Part shown: positions 40,187-48,971 of the stretch, piece after piece
Layout: every line of letters begins with the position of its first letter
Position numbering within the stretch: position 1 is the first letter of the stretch
Source: Cybelea sp963824595
GTDB taxonomy: Bacteria; Vulcanimicrobiota; Vulcanimicrobiia; Vulcanimicrobiales; Vulcanimicrobiaceae
NCBI GenBank assembly: GCA_963824595.1
Contig: CAWGPY010000009.1
Span: 30,980-94,979, forward strand
Reading direction: 5' to 3'
DNA: 64,000 bases
Program-made: the position numbers and the translations under genes
The notes under the pieces: model-generated
Seen by the model: the letters and a program-made list of their open reading frames with translations, nothing else
Told to the model about the DNA's origin: nothing
The model's database searches: none

Positions 40187-42193
40187 ATGGTGCTACGGGA
40201 CATCGGTTTTTCCGCGCTGACGGGCTGCCTGGTCGCGTCATTGCTGGTGGGCTGCGGTGGATCGCAGCACGGGAGCGGCGCGGTTCCGGCTGCTCCGTCG
40301 CCGGTTGACAGGACGAACGGGCACCGGGTGCGGGGCGCATCGCGCCCGCTCAACGTCAAAGTTCATTTCCCCACCCCGTTGTATTTCGGCCAGGGCAACC
40401 CGATCGACGACTTGGCGCCGTCGGTCGCGATGATGACGCCAACCGAAGTCGTGGAAGAAAACACCAAGGACGGCAAGCTGATTTACCGCGTCGGCACCGT
40501 CACCGGGATCAACAGCGTGGCATGGGGCTCGGGCACGTCGAGCGGCTCGGGAGATCACCCCAGCCTTGCAACGGACGGCGTCTCGACGGTCGTTGACGTG
40601 CATTCCGACAGCGGCAACCTGCTGTATCGCGTGGGCACGCTCGCGAAGAATTCCATCGCGTGGGGAACCTCGCAGCAGTTCGCGACCGGCGTAAGACCGC
40701 ACGCCGCGTTCTCCGGTACGGGCGCGGTCGTTGAAGTGCACGACGGCGGCAACGGCTACGTCTACTCCATCGTCGGCCAGGTGGACGCGGCCAAACAGAC
40801 GATCGGCTTCGGCCGTACCGTCAAATACGACGCCGGCTATCAGCCGAGCGTCGCCGCGGATGCAAACGGCAACGCGATCGAGGTTCACAGGGGCAGCGCT
40901 TATTTCGGCTACTCGCACCTGTATTACCATCTCGGCAAGGTCAACGCGAAATCGAAGACGATCGACTGGGGAGGGAGCGCCGGCATCGAGGTCCCCGGCA
41001 CGTTTTCCTCGCCCTCGAGCGTGACGTGGAGCCCGCAGGGTTATATCGTCATCGCGTACATTTGCGAAGGCGCCAGGCCGTTTAACTTCTACTACCTGTG
41101 CACCATGATGGGAAGCTTAGGCTCGAACGGCACGATCGCTTGGTACGGGAACTCGCGAGCGTACGTTAGCGAGGTGCCGACGACGCTGTCGGTGGCGCTG
41201 AACGGCGATTGGGGGGTCGCGGCGGCGGCGTTTCCCTCGTTGGTGGAGTACGTCCCGAGCCTGATGAAGTTCTCGACGTCGCTGCTGAGCGACCGCTCCA
41301 ACTGGGAGCGCGATCGCCTCAGTACTTCTCTGAGCGGAAAGACGCTGCACCAGATCGTGTTCCCGGCATCGCACGATTCCGGCATGTACGCCGATGTATT
41401 CGGCGGCGTCGGTGCGGAGGCGCTGGCGCAAGACAAGGACCTCTACGGGCAGCTCACCGGCGGGCAACGCTACTTGGACCTTCGGCCGGATAACTACGAC
41501 GGCGACCTCCACTTCTATCACGGCCTGCCGGGCGCTCCCATTGAAGGGCCGCTCGTTCAGGACGGCCTGAACGACGTCGCGAAGTACATGAAGGAAGGCC
41601 ATCACGAAGTGGTGATCCTCAAGTTCTCGCATTTCGACTTCGACGATCCGTCGAGCCAGTGGTACGACAAGCTCCTTACGAAGATCTCAACGACGCTCGG
41701 ACCGTGGCTGTACGACAACACCACCGGCAAGCGGTTGGCGGACATTCCGCTAAGCGACCTCATCGGGAGCAAAGGCATCGTGCTGCCCGTGATGGACGTT
41801 GACACTGCGACCGGAAAGACCGGGATTTACACGTACCGCGATTGGCAGAGCCAGGACGCTCCGCAGAGCGGCCAAATGACGGCGTTCGACCGATACAGCA
41901 ACACGCAGGACTACAATACGATGCAGTCCGACCAGTTGAACAAGTACGCCGCGTTCGATGGGACGATGAAGAATGCGCCGAAGACGCCGTGCGACTTCTT
42001 CCTGTTGTCGTGGACGCTGACGCCGATCGAGGCGGTGTGGTCGGTCGCTCCGGTCGCCGACGCCCGCCTCGGGACCGTAACGGCCACGATGAGTCGCAAC
42101 GGATTCGGCGAGATTCCAAACATTCTCTACGTGGATTATTTCGAATGGGCGGATCCCGCCGACGCCGCGATCGAGCTGAACGAACGATTGTAG
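40187..42193 (+). CDS. Lipoprotein with N-terminal repeat domain and C-terminal PI-PLC-like domain
   Basis: 668 residues, lipobox LLVGC. Residues about 60-350 are beta-strand repeats with alternating VHSDSGNLLYRVG, VHDGGNGYVYSIVG and VHRGSAYFGYSHLYYHLG units, probably a propeller. The C-terminal 290 residues look like a PI-PLC X-type TIM barrel: LHQIVFPASHDSGMY (first catalytic His), GGQRYLDLRPDNYDGDLHFYHG (in part, second His in YHG), EVVILKFSHFDFD and later WTLTPIEAVW. PLCs of this class cleave the phosphodiester of phosphoinositides or related head groups without metal. Fusing a propeller to PLC is unusual. Promoter L1 lies directly upstream. Confidence 0.75.
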   Translation: MVLRDIGFSALTGCLVASLLVGCGGSQHGSGAVPAAPSPVDRTNGHRVRGASRPLNVKVHFPTPLYFGQGNPIDDLAPSVAMMTPTEVVEENTKDGKLIYRVGTVTGINSVAWGSGTSSGSGDHPSLATDGVSTVVDVHSDSGNLLYRVGTLAKNSIAWGTSQQFATGVRPHAAFSGTGAVVEVHDGGNGYVYSIVGQVDAAKQTIGFGRTVKYDAGYQPSVAADANGNAIEVHRGSAYFGYSHLYYHLGKVNAKSKTIDWGGSAGIEVPGTFSSPSSVTWSPQGYIVIAYICEGARPFNFYYLCTMMGSLGSNGTIAWYGNSRAYVSEVPTTLSVALNGDWGVAAAAFPSLVEYVPSLMKFSTSLLSDRSNWERDRLSTSLSGKTLHQIVFPASHDSGMYADVFGGVGAEALAQDKDLYGQLTGGQRYLDLRPDNYDGDLHFYHGLPGAPIEGPLVQDGLNDVAKYMKEGHHEVVILKFSHFDFDDPSSQWYDKLLTKISTTLGPWLYDNTTGKRLADIPLSDLIGSKGIVLPVMDVDTATGKTGIYTYRDWQSQDAPQSGQMTAFDRYSNTQDYNTMQSDQLNKYAAFDGTMKNAPKTPCDFFLLSWTLTPIEAVWSVAPVADARLGTVTATMSRNGFGEIPNILYVDYFEWADPADAAIELNERL

Positions 42194-42269
42194 CTAGGAC
42201 GATTCAGCCTGCGCGTCGAGCCCGACGGCCGGAGGGTCGCGGGGCGTCCCAAAGGGAACGCTGATCCCG

Positions 42270-43241
42270 ATGTCACGCGGTTCTGTCTTCGCGGTGTGTG
42301 CGGCCGTCGCGCTGCTGGGCGGGTGCGGCGGATCGCAGCCGTCCATCGGAGCGACGAGCGCGCTGCCGCAGGGGCGCGCGATCGGCCCCGATGGCGCGAC
42401 GAAGGGCATGTACGTCAGCGAGTTCTTCGGCTCGGAAATCTTGGGCTACGCGCACGATAACCGTCGCGGCAGGGCGCCGTCATGCACGATACCGGGCGTC
42501 AGCTACGTGAACGATCTTGCGGTTGATGCCAAGGGTAACCTCGTCGTCCCCGACGGCGGCAGCCGAACGATCAAGGTGTTCCAAGGCCCGGAGATGTGCG
42601 GTCCGGAGCTGGGGTCGGTCGCCGATCCCTACGGGCAACCCTCGGATGCGACCAGCGCCGACGCGGCGACCGGTACGATCGTCGTCGGGAACCAGTTCGA
42701 CGGTCCCCCCAGCCAGAACAATCCCGGAAGCATTTCGCTCTGCAGCTTGAAGCACGGCTGCACGGCGAATCTTACGAATCCAAAAATCTTTGAGGTGGGC
42801 GGAGTTGCCCAAGCGACGAACGGCGACTGCTGGGCGTCTGGGGAACCGCACTCTGGTGCGGCAAAACTGATCTATTTCAAAGGCTGCGCCGGATCGGGGC
42901 GCGCGGCGACCGGCTTTGAAAATCAGTATTACGGCGGCTTGGACATCGACGACCGCGGGGACGTCGTTTCCATCAGCTACGGCGATGCCCAACTCTACGT
43001 GTACAAAGGCTGCAACCCCGCATGCAAGCTCGTTGCCGGTCCGTTCCAGATGCGACGGCCGTCCTTTTTCGGTCATCTTAACGAGCGATCCACGAAGCTC
43101 GCAGCCGTTGACAACGAATACGTCCAAGTTGACGTTTACGCGTACAGTCCGACGAGCCTACGTTACATGTACAGCTTTAGCGGCGTGAGCGAGAGCAACG
43201 ACCTCGGCGGAGTCGCGTTCAACCCTCGATCGAAGGAGTAA
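42270..43241 (+). CDS. Beta-propeller-like lipoprotein with extra cysteines
   Basis: 323 residues, lipobox LLGGC. It begins its fold at GMYVSEFFGSEILGYAHDN instead of the SWM signature. Blades: LAVDAKGNLVVPDGGSRTIKVF, SADAATGTIVVGNQFDG, LDIDDRGDVVSISYGDAQLYVY. At least eight Cys (SLCSLKHGCTAN, YKGCNPACKL, GDCWAS, KGCAGSG) suggest several disulfides. It lies 76 bases after the PLC-like gene on the same strand and may be read from the same promoter. The end is convergent with a glycine-rich gene. Confidence 0.72.
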   Translation: MSRGSVFAVCAAVALLGGCGGSQPSIGATSALPQGRAIGPDGATKGMYVSEFFGSEILGYAHDNRRGRAPSCTIPGVSYVNDLAVDAKGNLVVPDGGSRTIKVFQGPEMCGPELGSVADPYGQPSDATSADAATGTIVVGNQFDGPPSQNNPGSISLCSLKHGCTANLTNPKIFEVGGVAQATNGDCWASGEPHSGAAKLIYFKGCAGSGRAATGFENQYYGGLDIDDRGDVVSISYGDAQLYVYKGCNPACKLVAGPFQMRRPSFFGHLNERSTKLAAVDNEYVQVDVYAYSPTSLRYMYSFSGVSESNDLGGVAFNPRSKE

Positions 43242-43278
43242 CGATCCCGCAACCGCCGATCTACCGGTGGCCGCGGCG

Positions 43279-44199
43279 CTAGCTCCAGCTGATAACGATC
43301 AGACCGTCGCCGGTAGCGCCCTTCCATCCCGACCAGGTGCGATGCTTGATCGCCTTTGGCTCGACGTACGACGATCCGCCGCCGCCGCCGCCGCCGGCCG
43401 GCGGGGGTTGTGACGGCCAAAAGCCGCCGCCGCCCGCACCGCCACCGCCGAAGTAGCCGCCGCCGCCACCTGCGCCGCAGGTATCGCCGATGCCGCCCGC
43501 GCCGCCGATCCCGAGCAATCCTCGCTTGCCGCGATGTCCGTGGGAGTGGTGATAGATGCCGGAACCGCCGACGCCGCCCGCGCCTCCTTTGGACTGCGTT
43601 CCGCCGCCGCCCCCGCCGCCGCCGCCGCCACCGCCATTGGTGCCGCTTCCGCCGTCGCTCCCGCCGCCTTTGCCGCCGTCGCCCGGAGCGAAGAAGGAGC
43701 CGCTGGAACTGGGATACGTCTGCCCCTCGCCGCCGCCGCCGGCGGCCACGAGAATGCGATCGCGCAGCCGGTCGCCGCCGCGCCGGAGATCGGATGCGCC
43801 GCCGCCGCCTCCGGCGGAGTCACCGCTGACCGTCGCACCGTTACCGCCGCCGTTGAATCCGCCCGTACCGTCCGACGCGGCGCCGCCGACGAAGACGGAA
43901 AGCGTCTCGCCGGGCCGCACCGGTAGGACGGCGTACACGCGTCCGCCCCGTCCGGCGAGGGAGCCGGCGCCGGCGGCGCCCCGCGCGACGACCGTAATCC
44001 TCGTGACTCTGCGCGGTACCTTGAACGTCTGCTCTGCGCCCGTATAGTGAAACGTTTGACTCCCCGATGCGGCACTACGCGCCGCGTCGCCGGTTCCGGG
44101 GATGACCGGGCCGGCCATTCGCGGTCCGCCGCAACCAACCAGCAATGCCGCGGCAACGCAGCCGATAACTGCGTTGCAACCAAGATCCAAGCGCTTCAT
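43279..44199 (-). CDS. Glycine-rich lipoprotein (copy A)
   Basis: 306 residues, lipobox LLVGC. A small N-terminal beta domain (QTFHYTGAEQTFKVPRRVTR, ITVVARGAAGAGSLAGRGG) leads into about 190 residues that are more than half Gly with runs such as NGGGGGGGGGGGGTQ. The end is SSYVEPKAIKHRTWSGWKG ... GLIVISWS. The same start and end occur in the rightward gene at 50049-51026 and in a relic at 47.6 kb. Gly-rich proteins of this type form flexible surface or adhesive layers; function here is unknown. Its start lies below the shared ECF-like promoter L2. Confidence 0.75.
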   Translation of the reverse strand: MKRLDLGCNAVIGCVAAALLVGCGGPRMAGPVIPGTGDAARSAASGSQTFHYTGAEQTFKVPRRVTRITVVARGAAGAGSLAGRGGRVYAVLPVRPGETLSVFVGGAASDGTGGFNGGGNGATVSGDSAGGGGGASDLRRGGDRLRDRILVAAGGGGEGQTYPSSSGSFFAPGDGGKGGGSDGGSGTNGGGGGGGGGGGGTQSKGGAGGVGGSGIYHHSHGHRGKRGLLGIGGAGGIGDTCGAGGGGGYFGGGGAGGGGFWPSQPPPAGGGGGGGSSYVEPKAIKHRTWSGWKGATGDGLIVISWS

Positions 44200-44206
44200 C
44201 TGCTCG

Positions 44207-44247
44207 CTCCTCGCTTCGTAAACGCTATGGTGACGAGTGCGTATTTC
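44207..44247 (-). promoter_or_regulatory. ECF-like promoter and leader, copy L2
   Basis: Read on the minus strand: GAAAT (44247-44243), 18 bases, CGTTTACG (44224 downward), then AAGCGAGGAG (to 44207), 7 bases before the ATG of the glycine-rich gene. Confidence 0.58.
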
Positions 44248-44319
44248 GGCTCAACCCGGCCGAGGTCCCCGCGGGCCCGACCGCAGGGGTCTGTGCAGCG
44301 CGCGACAAGAGCACCGTGC

Positions 44320-44764
44320 ATGCAGAACTTCGAGCCGCAAGACCCGGCTTGGGAAGCCCGCGTGAGAGCATCCTTCGCGCGTCAGAGTCTCATGGCGACG
44401 CTCAATGCCGAACTACTCGACCTGGCGCCGGGACGATGCACGATTCGCTCGACGTACCGCGAGGGCTTGGGGCAGCAGCACGGGTTCTTCCACGCCGGTG
44501 TTGCTTCGGCGATCGGCGATAGCGCGTGCGGCTATGCCGCGTACACGCTCTTTCCTCCCAATGCCGACGTGTTGAGCGCCGAGTTCAAAATCAACCTGCT
44601 TGCGCCGGCGAAGGGGGCGCGAGCTCGTCGCGACGGCGGAGGTCGTTCGCGCCGGGCGCCGCCTGACCGTATGCCTCGCGCGCATCGAAGTGGACCCCGC
44701 GACTCCCGACGGCCGGCTTTGCGCGATCATGCTCGCGACCATTGCGCTCGTCCGCCAGAGCTAG
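44320..44764 (+). pseudogene. PaaI-type acyl-CoA thioesterase, frameshifted at a G run
   Basis: The hotdog-fold start is clear: AELLDLAPGRCTIRSTYREG, then QQHGFFHAGVASAIGDSACG, the PaaI active-site pattern with catalytic Asp in the GD of the second helix, and LSAEFKINLLAPAKG. At a run of five G (44613-44617) the frame slips. The expected C-terminus continues in the next frame (RELVATAEVVRAGRRLTVCL ... IALVRQS, stop 44762-44764). Deleting one G gives a 147-residue protein of normal length. PaaI enzymes hydrolyse acyl- or aryl-CoA. Either one G is a sequencing error or the gene is newly dead. Confidence 0.75.
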
Positions 44765-44811
44765 CACTTCGAGGCCGTTTGACTAGGGTCGGGCCTCAAC
44801 GCCTCGAGTGA

Positions 44812-45009
44812 GACGTCGGGGGTTGCGGCACCGTCTTCAGCCTCAGCACGAGCGGCAACGAAGTGGTGCTGCGCGGTTTCACGGGCGGTTCCGACGGCGC
44901 CTTACCGAACGCGGCGTTGCTCGATGTGAGCCGGTGCCATCGGGCCCGGCACCGTTTTCGCGCTGTCTTCTTAGACTACCGAGGCCCTTTTGTAAGATCC
45001 CTCGCCTAA
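44812..45009 (+). pseudogene. Relic of a GloVer-repeat lipoprotein
   Basis: A 65-codon open fragment with no start, directly after an in-frame TGA. It reads GGCGTVFSLSTSGNEVVLRG, then FTGGSDGALPNAALLDVS, which is the repeat unit of choice-of-anchor GloVer-type proteins and matches the gene at 51106-51546 (CGAVFSITPNGAENVLHSFG). The rest (to 45009) is not repeat-like. Two repeat units remain of what was probably a longer secreted protein. 44765-44811 and 45010-45069 show nothing else. Confidence 0.6.
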
Positions 45010-45069
45010 TGCCCGCGGGGATATTACAGAAGGGCCTCTCGAGTTCCGGTTCCGTTTACTACGAGGAAA

Positions 45070-46086
45070 CTATTTCTTCGCTGCCGTCACGCCGAGCGGG
45101 AAATCGAAGCTCCCCGTAAACGTCGCGACCGGTGACCCGCCGTCCGGGTACTTGAAGACCTCGCCGTCGTTATTTCCTGCGTCGGCGCAATACAGCAGGC
45201 CCTTGACGATCCACGTCTGCGCGCAGTCGCTAGCCCCGGTGTAGTGTACGGTGTTCTTCAACGTCGCCGTCGTTCCACTAACGGTGTACTGATACGTCTC
45301 ACTCGTGAGCTGATCGAACACGGTGAGGTAGGTGCCGTCCCACTGCACCGAGCCGGGAAACTCCGGAGCGTTGCTCGTGTTGATCGTGACGAATTTGCTG
45401 CTGCCCTTCGGAAGCTCGACGAGTCCGAAGTCATAGCTCGAGCCGAAACCGTCGGCGAAGAGATTGCCGCTGGAATCGTAGCCGTTGAAGTACTCTCTGG
45501 ACAACGGCGTGGCGTACACCTTGCCCGAGCCGGTCGCGTTCTTGAAGATCACCACCTGGCCGCCGCGACCGTACGAATTCCCCAATAAGATTCCGACTGC
45601 AAGATCGCCGCTCTTATTCATGGCGCAACTGGACGTGAACGTGTAGTCAAGAAACAGCGTCCGCAGCAGCTTGTGCGGAACCTTGTATTCGGAAATTAGG
45701 TCGTTCGTACGCCCCGCGTTCCAGAGAATCTTCTTCCCGTAGCCGTACAGAACGTTCGTGCACCCTTGGCCGCCGGCGCCATCAATCTGACCGACCATCG
45801 CGGTGCTCTTTGGATAGTCGAAGATGCTGCCGTACGAGCCGTAGTCGTTGAAGATATACTCGTAGGTCTTCGACCGCGATTTAGCCGGTACGAGCTCTGC
45901 GTAACGGGGCAGCGGGTTCAGCCTTGCCGCCGTTACGGGCCGCCCATTGACGACCAGCGTTTTACCGATGTAGGTCGCATTGGGCGCAGCGGCTGACGGC
46001 GCGACCGTCGAGCCGCTCCCGCACGCCGAAACAATTGCGAGTGCAACGACGGCGCCGCCGCACTTAAGTAAACCAGGGGTGTTCAT
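45070..46086 (-). CDS. Beta-propeller-like lipoprotein, paralogue of 17306-18319
   Basis: 338 residues from the ATG at 46086 (AAGGAG 8 bases upstream). Lipobox AIVSAC. It shares with the 17.3 kb gene the stretch TLVVNGRPVTAARLNPLPRY, the cysteine blade GQGCTNVLYGYGKK, GGQVVIFKN, GSVQWDGTYLTVFDQ and the end FPLGVTAAKK. The pair forms a distinct subfamily without the SWM linker. Four conserved Cys suggest two disulfides. Its upstream region does not contain the ECF-like promoter of its neighbours, so it may be regulated differently. Confidence 0.75.
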   Translation of the reverse strand: MNTPGLLKCGGAVVALAIVSACGSGSTVAPSAAAPNATYIGKTLVVNGRPVTAARLNPLPRYAELVPAKSRSKTYEYIFNDYGSYGSIFDYPKSTAMVGQIDGAGGQGCTNVLYGYGKKILWNAGRTNDLISEYKVPHKLLRTLFLDYTFTSSCAMNKSGDLAVGILLGNSYGRGGQVVIFKNATGSGKVYATPLSREYFNGYDSSGNLFADGFGSSYDFGLVELPKGSSKFVTINTSNAPEFPGSVQWDGTYLTVFDQLTSETYQYTVSGTTATLKNTVHYTGASDCAQTWIVKGLLYCADAGNNDGEVFKYPDGGSPVATFTGSFDFPLGVTAAKK

Positions 46087-46335
46087 TAACCTTGCTCCTT
46101 TAGAAGTAGATAGCAGACGTCGCGCTACGGTTTCTTCCGATGTGTGCGTAGCTACGAATAGCACACACCGAATAGGCAGGCTGGGGGCTTTGGGTTTTCG
46201 ACCGGCATCGGCGCCGTGCCTCTGTGAGCGAATTCGCAGACCGCCTTGCGTCGCGCTGCTACGTTAGCGCGTCAGCCTGGGGGGCGCGGATCGCTTGAGC
46301 AGCTTGGCTGGTGCGGGACTCAGCCGGGCTAAGCC

Positions 46336-46361
46336 GAAGCGACGCAGGACGGCCGAACGTC
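46336..46361 (+). promoter_or_regulatory. ECF-like promoter of the 46.4 kb propeller gene
   Basis: GAAGC (46336-46340), 17 bases, CGTCC (46358). The preceding CTCAGCCGGGCTAAGCC is shared with promoter L4 (48955-48980), and the similarity extends about 60 bases upstream, so the two regions are duplicates. The leader is 38 bases, longer than in the other copies. Confidence 0.5.
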
Positions 46362-46399
46362 CTTCGGGATCCGATGCGTTTATGCATCACGGAGGGTAT

Positions 46400-47434
46400 A
46401 TGACCTTTCCAAACTTTAGCCGCTACGCTCTGGGCTTATGCGCAGGGCTAGCCTTCCTCACGGCGTGCGGCGGGGCGCAGCCATCCCTAGCGCCGTCGGC
46501 ATCCGGAGGCCGCGGAAATACGTCGGGACGCCTCCCGGGCCTTGGAAGTTCGTTGGTGCACGCCACCGGCGCGCGCTCGTGGATGTCTCCCGACGCGGCA
46601 AAAGCGCAGAACCTCCTCTACGTCTCCGATCTCAGCGCGAACGCGGTCGACGTCTATTCCTATCCGGCCGGGAAGTTAATGGGAACACTGACGGATGACC
46701 TTTCCATGCCGGACGGCATCTGCATAGACACCAAACACAACATTTGGATCGTGAACAATGAGGGATCCGCCGACATTGCCGTTGAGTATAAGCACGGCGG
46801 GAAAACTCACGTCGCGGCGGTGCAGGATCCGGGTTCGGGGGCCCACATTGGGTGCTCCGTCGATCCGGCGACCGGCAATCTCGCGGTCACGAGCTACGGC
46901 GTGAGCTCCTCCGGAGGGGGAGCCGTTGCAATCTACGCACATGCCAAAGGCAAGCCACAGCACTATACGGATTCGAAAATACCGCACTTCAATTTTTGCG
47001 GCTACGACCCCAAGGGGAATCTCTACGCAGACGGAACCGACGCGGCCCAAAGCCAGTTCCACTTCGCCGAGCTTTCCAAAGGTGCGAAGACGTTCGAGAA
47101 CATTAAACTCACGGGCGGACTCATCTATTACCCCGGCAACGTGCAGTGGGACGGTAAATACGTTGCCGTTGGCGACCAGAACATCGGCGGATTCGATGTC
47201 TCGGCGATTTACCAGACTACGGGTGCGGGCGGCAAGATCGTGCACAAGACGCCGCTCGACGATCCAACCGACGGCAGCGCAGAGGATATCGTCCAATTCT
47301 GGATTGACGGCAAAACCGTCGTCGGCCCAAATAACTATGGCAGCGATGCAGGCTTCTACAAATACCCCGCCGGCGGCAAGCCTACGAAGACGATTAAAGG
47401 GTTCGACGCATACGGCGCCGCGATCAGCAAGTGA
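46400..47434 (+). CDS. Beta-propeller-like lipoprotein, SWM subfamily
   Basis: 344 residues from the ATG at 46400, 6 bases after GGAGGG. Lipobox FLTAC. Signature RSWMSPDAAKAQNLLYVSDL. Blades: VDVYSYPAGKLMGTLTDDLS, GICIDTKHNIWIVNNEGSAD, CSVDPATGNLAVTSYG, CGYDPKGNLYADGTD, VQWDGKYVAVGDQN, and FYKYPAGGKPTKTIKGF. It is closest to 31161-32258, with which it shares the order of all blades. It ends with SK directly after the last blade, a complete gene. Confidence 0.78.
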   Translation: MTFPNFSRYALGLCAGLAFLTACGGAQPSLAPSASGGRGNTSGRLPGLGSSLVHATGARSWMSPDAAKAQNLLYVSDLSANAVDVYSYPAGKLMGTLTDDLSMPDGICIDTKHNIWIVNNEGSADIAVEYKHGGKTHVAAVQDPGSGAHIGCSVDPATGNLAVTSYGVSSSGGGAVAIYAHAKGKPQHYTDSKIPHFNFCGYDPKGNLYADGTDAAQSQFHFAELSKGAKTFENIKLTGGLIYYPGNVQWDGKYVAVGDQNIGGFDVSAIYQTTGAGGKIVHKTPLDDPTDGSAEDIVQFWIDGKTVVGPNNYGSDAGFYKYPAGGKPTKTIKGFDAYGAAISK

Positions 47435-47552
47435 TCGGACCGACCCGGCTTCTTGCACTGCTCGTCGGCGCTTTCGCCGAGCGCCTGGTACTAATGCCTA
47501 CCCCTACCTAACTCCGTGTATCAAAAATAGGGTGCGTAACCCAATGCATAGC

Positions 47553-47755
47553 TGTCGCGTCCGACGTTCACGGAGCGAGGAGCAGGCAATCGGCTCACTT
47601 CCGGCGGCGGTGGCGGCGGCTACTACGGCTGAGGAGGAGGCGGCGGCGGCTCGTCCTATGTAAAGCGTAACGCGCAGAGCGTGAAAATCTGGAACGGCGG
47701 GAAGAACGCCACAGGCAGCGGACTCGTCGAAATCAGCTGGCAACGACGTAGCTAA
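47553..47755 (+). pseudogene. Relic of a glycine-rich lipoprotein: leader fused to C-terminus
   Basis: A copy of the shared leader (GACGTTCACGGAGCGAGGAG, 47563-47582) is followed within 20 bases by a Gly-rich tail: GGGGGGYYG, an in-frame TGA (47630-47632), GGGGGGSSYVKRNAQS and VKIWNGGKNATGSGLVEISW, stop 47753-47755. The tail matches the ends of the glycine-rich genes at 43279 and 50049. The signal peptide and about 250 residues are missing, so an internal deletion joined leader to tail. The region 47435-47552 holds a small hairpin and nothing else recognised. Confidence 0.7.
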
Positions 47756-47788
47756 TGCTTGCAAGAAGACAAAGAGCGGCTGCCCGAA

Positions 47789-48742
47789 CTAGTGCGGGAC
47801 GACGCTCACCGTTACGCCGAGCGCGTTGTTGCCGGGTACGGCGATCGTCTTGATTGGACTCACCCCCGCGGGGTAATCAAAAATCGATACGCTACTGCCT
47901 CCGGCCGAGACTAGCCGAGAGCCTTGAACCAAATAGGCGCGATAGCTGAAGCGGGCGGGAATCGTGTCGACGCGAACTCCGTATCCATCGAGCAGCTTGA
48001 ATCGGTGAAAGCGCGGCCCCTGGCCGATGAGCAGGTACTCTCCGTCCCACGCGACGCCACGAGCGGCTTGATTCCGAGGTTTCAGGTTGAAGTCCTGAAA
48101 CGACGCGGCGCCGCTTGAAAGCCATGCGAGTTTATGGTCCTGATAACGCTCGTAGCCGGCAACGAAAATATTACCCGAATCGTCGTAGGTCACGTCGTAC
48201 ACACCCCATACGGGGGAAGTCGAAATCGCCGTTGGCGTTCCACTTCCGCCCGGGTACACGACGACGTTACCCTCGCAGCTGCCCTCGATGCACGGGTTGG
48301 CAGCAACGAGATCCCCGGTTAGGGGGTCCAATGCACACGCGTCGGGAGATCCGTAATCGTCGTCAAGCGTAGCGATCGGAGTCGTGCCCCCATGTGCGTA
48401 CTCGACGAGGTAGCCCGATAGGCTGATAAAGCCGACGGTGGTAACCCAGACGTGTCCCCGCTTGTCCGCGCACAGGCCCTGCGTGGGGTCGAGTCCGTAG
48501 AGCGTGCCGACGAGCTTGCCCTTCGGATAGGTGAACACGTAGACTTCACGGCCGTTCTGATCGGCTACATACAGCAGGTCCTTGTTGCGAAGGCCTGCTG
48601 CCATCCAAGATCTGCCGTTGGCCGCATCTCGGACGACCGTGCCGTGCTGCATGGTGGAATCCACCGCACCACCGCACCCCGACAGCATCGCCGCGGCCAC
48701 ACAGGTCGTTAGCGCGTGGCGCCAAGGGTCCCGGCGGTTCAT
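47789..48742 (-). CDS. Beta-propeller-like lipoprotein, SWM subfamily
   Basis: 317 residues from the ATG at 48742, 8 bases after GAGGAG; the GTG three codons upstream overlaps that site and is rejected. Lipobox AMLSGC. Signature RSWMAAGLRNKDLLYVADQN. Blades: VYVFTYPKGKLVGTLYGL, GLCADKRGHVWVTTVGFI, CALDPLTGDLVAANPC, TYDDSGNIFVAGYERY, VAWDGEYLLIGQG, and FDYPAGVSPIKTIAVPG. Two extra Cys (NPCIEGSCEG) make a probable disulfide loop not seen in the siblings. Divergent from the 49022 gene. Confidence 0.78.
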   Translation of the reverse strand: MNRRDPWRHALTTCVAAAMLSGCGGAVDSTMQHGTVVRDAANGRSWMAAGLRNKDLLYVADQNGREVYVFTYPKGKLVGTLYGLDPTQGLCADKRGHVWVTTVGFISLSGYLVEYAHGGTTPIATLDDDYGSPDACALDPLTGDLVAANPCIEGSCEGNVVVYPGGSGTPTAISTSPVWGVYDVTYDDSGNIFVAGYERYQDHKLAWLSSGAASFQDFNLKPRNQAARGVAWDGEYLLIGQGPRFHRFKLLDGYGVRVDTIPARFSYRAYLVQGSRLVSAGGSSVSIFDYPAGVSPIKTIAVPGNNALGVTVSVVPH

Positions 48743-48750
48743 ATGCTTCA

Positions 48751-48790
48751 CTCCTCAATTCGTGAACGCCACGAGGCTCACCATCGCTTC
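48751..48790 (-). promoter_or_regulatory. ECF-like promoter and leader, copy L3
   Basis: On the minus strand: GAAGC (48790-48786), 17 bases, CGTTCACG (48768 downward), AATTGAGGAG leader (to 48751). It shares the 279-base divergent gap with promoter L4. Confidence 0.58.
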
Positions 48791-48971
48791 GCGGTCACCA
48801 GGCTCAGCCCCAGAACCGGAGCCGCGCGCCGGCATGCGGTCCCGCCCGCGATTGCACCGAGCAGCGCCAGACGCCGCGCTTTGCCCGGCGTTGTAGTTGC
48901 GCTAGCACAGCATATAGCGGCGCGGATCGCCGAGCTCCTTCGTTGCTGCGGGGGCTCAGCCGGGATAAGCC

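Noticed and set aside
43380..43860. Long GGC/GCC repeats looking like a tandem repeat or CRISPR-like array
   Set aside because: They are Gly codons of the glycine-rich lipoprotein; there are no fixed-length repeats with unique spacers.
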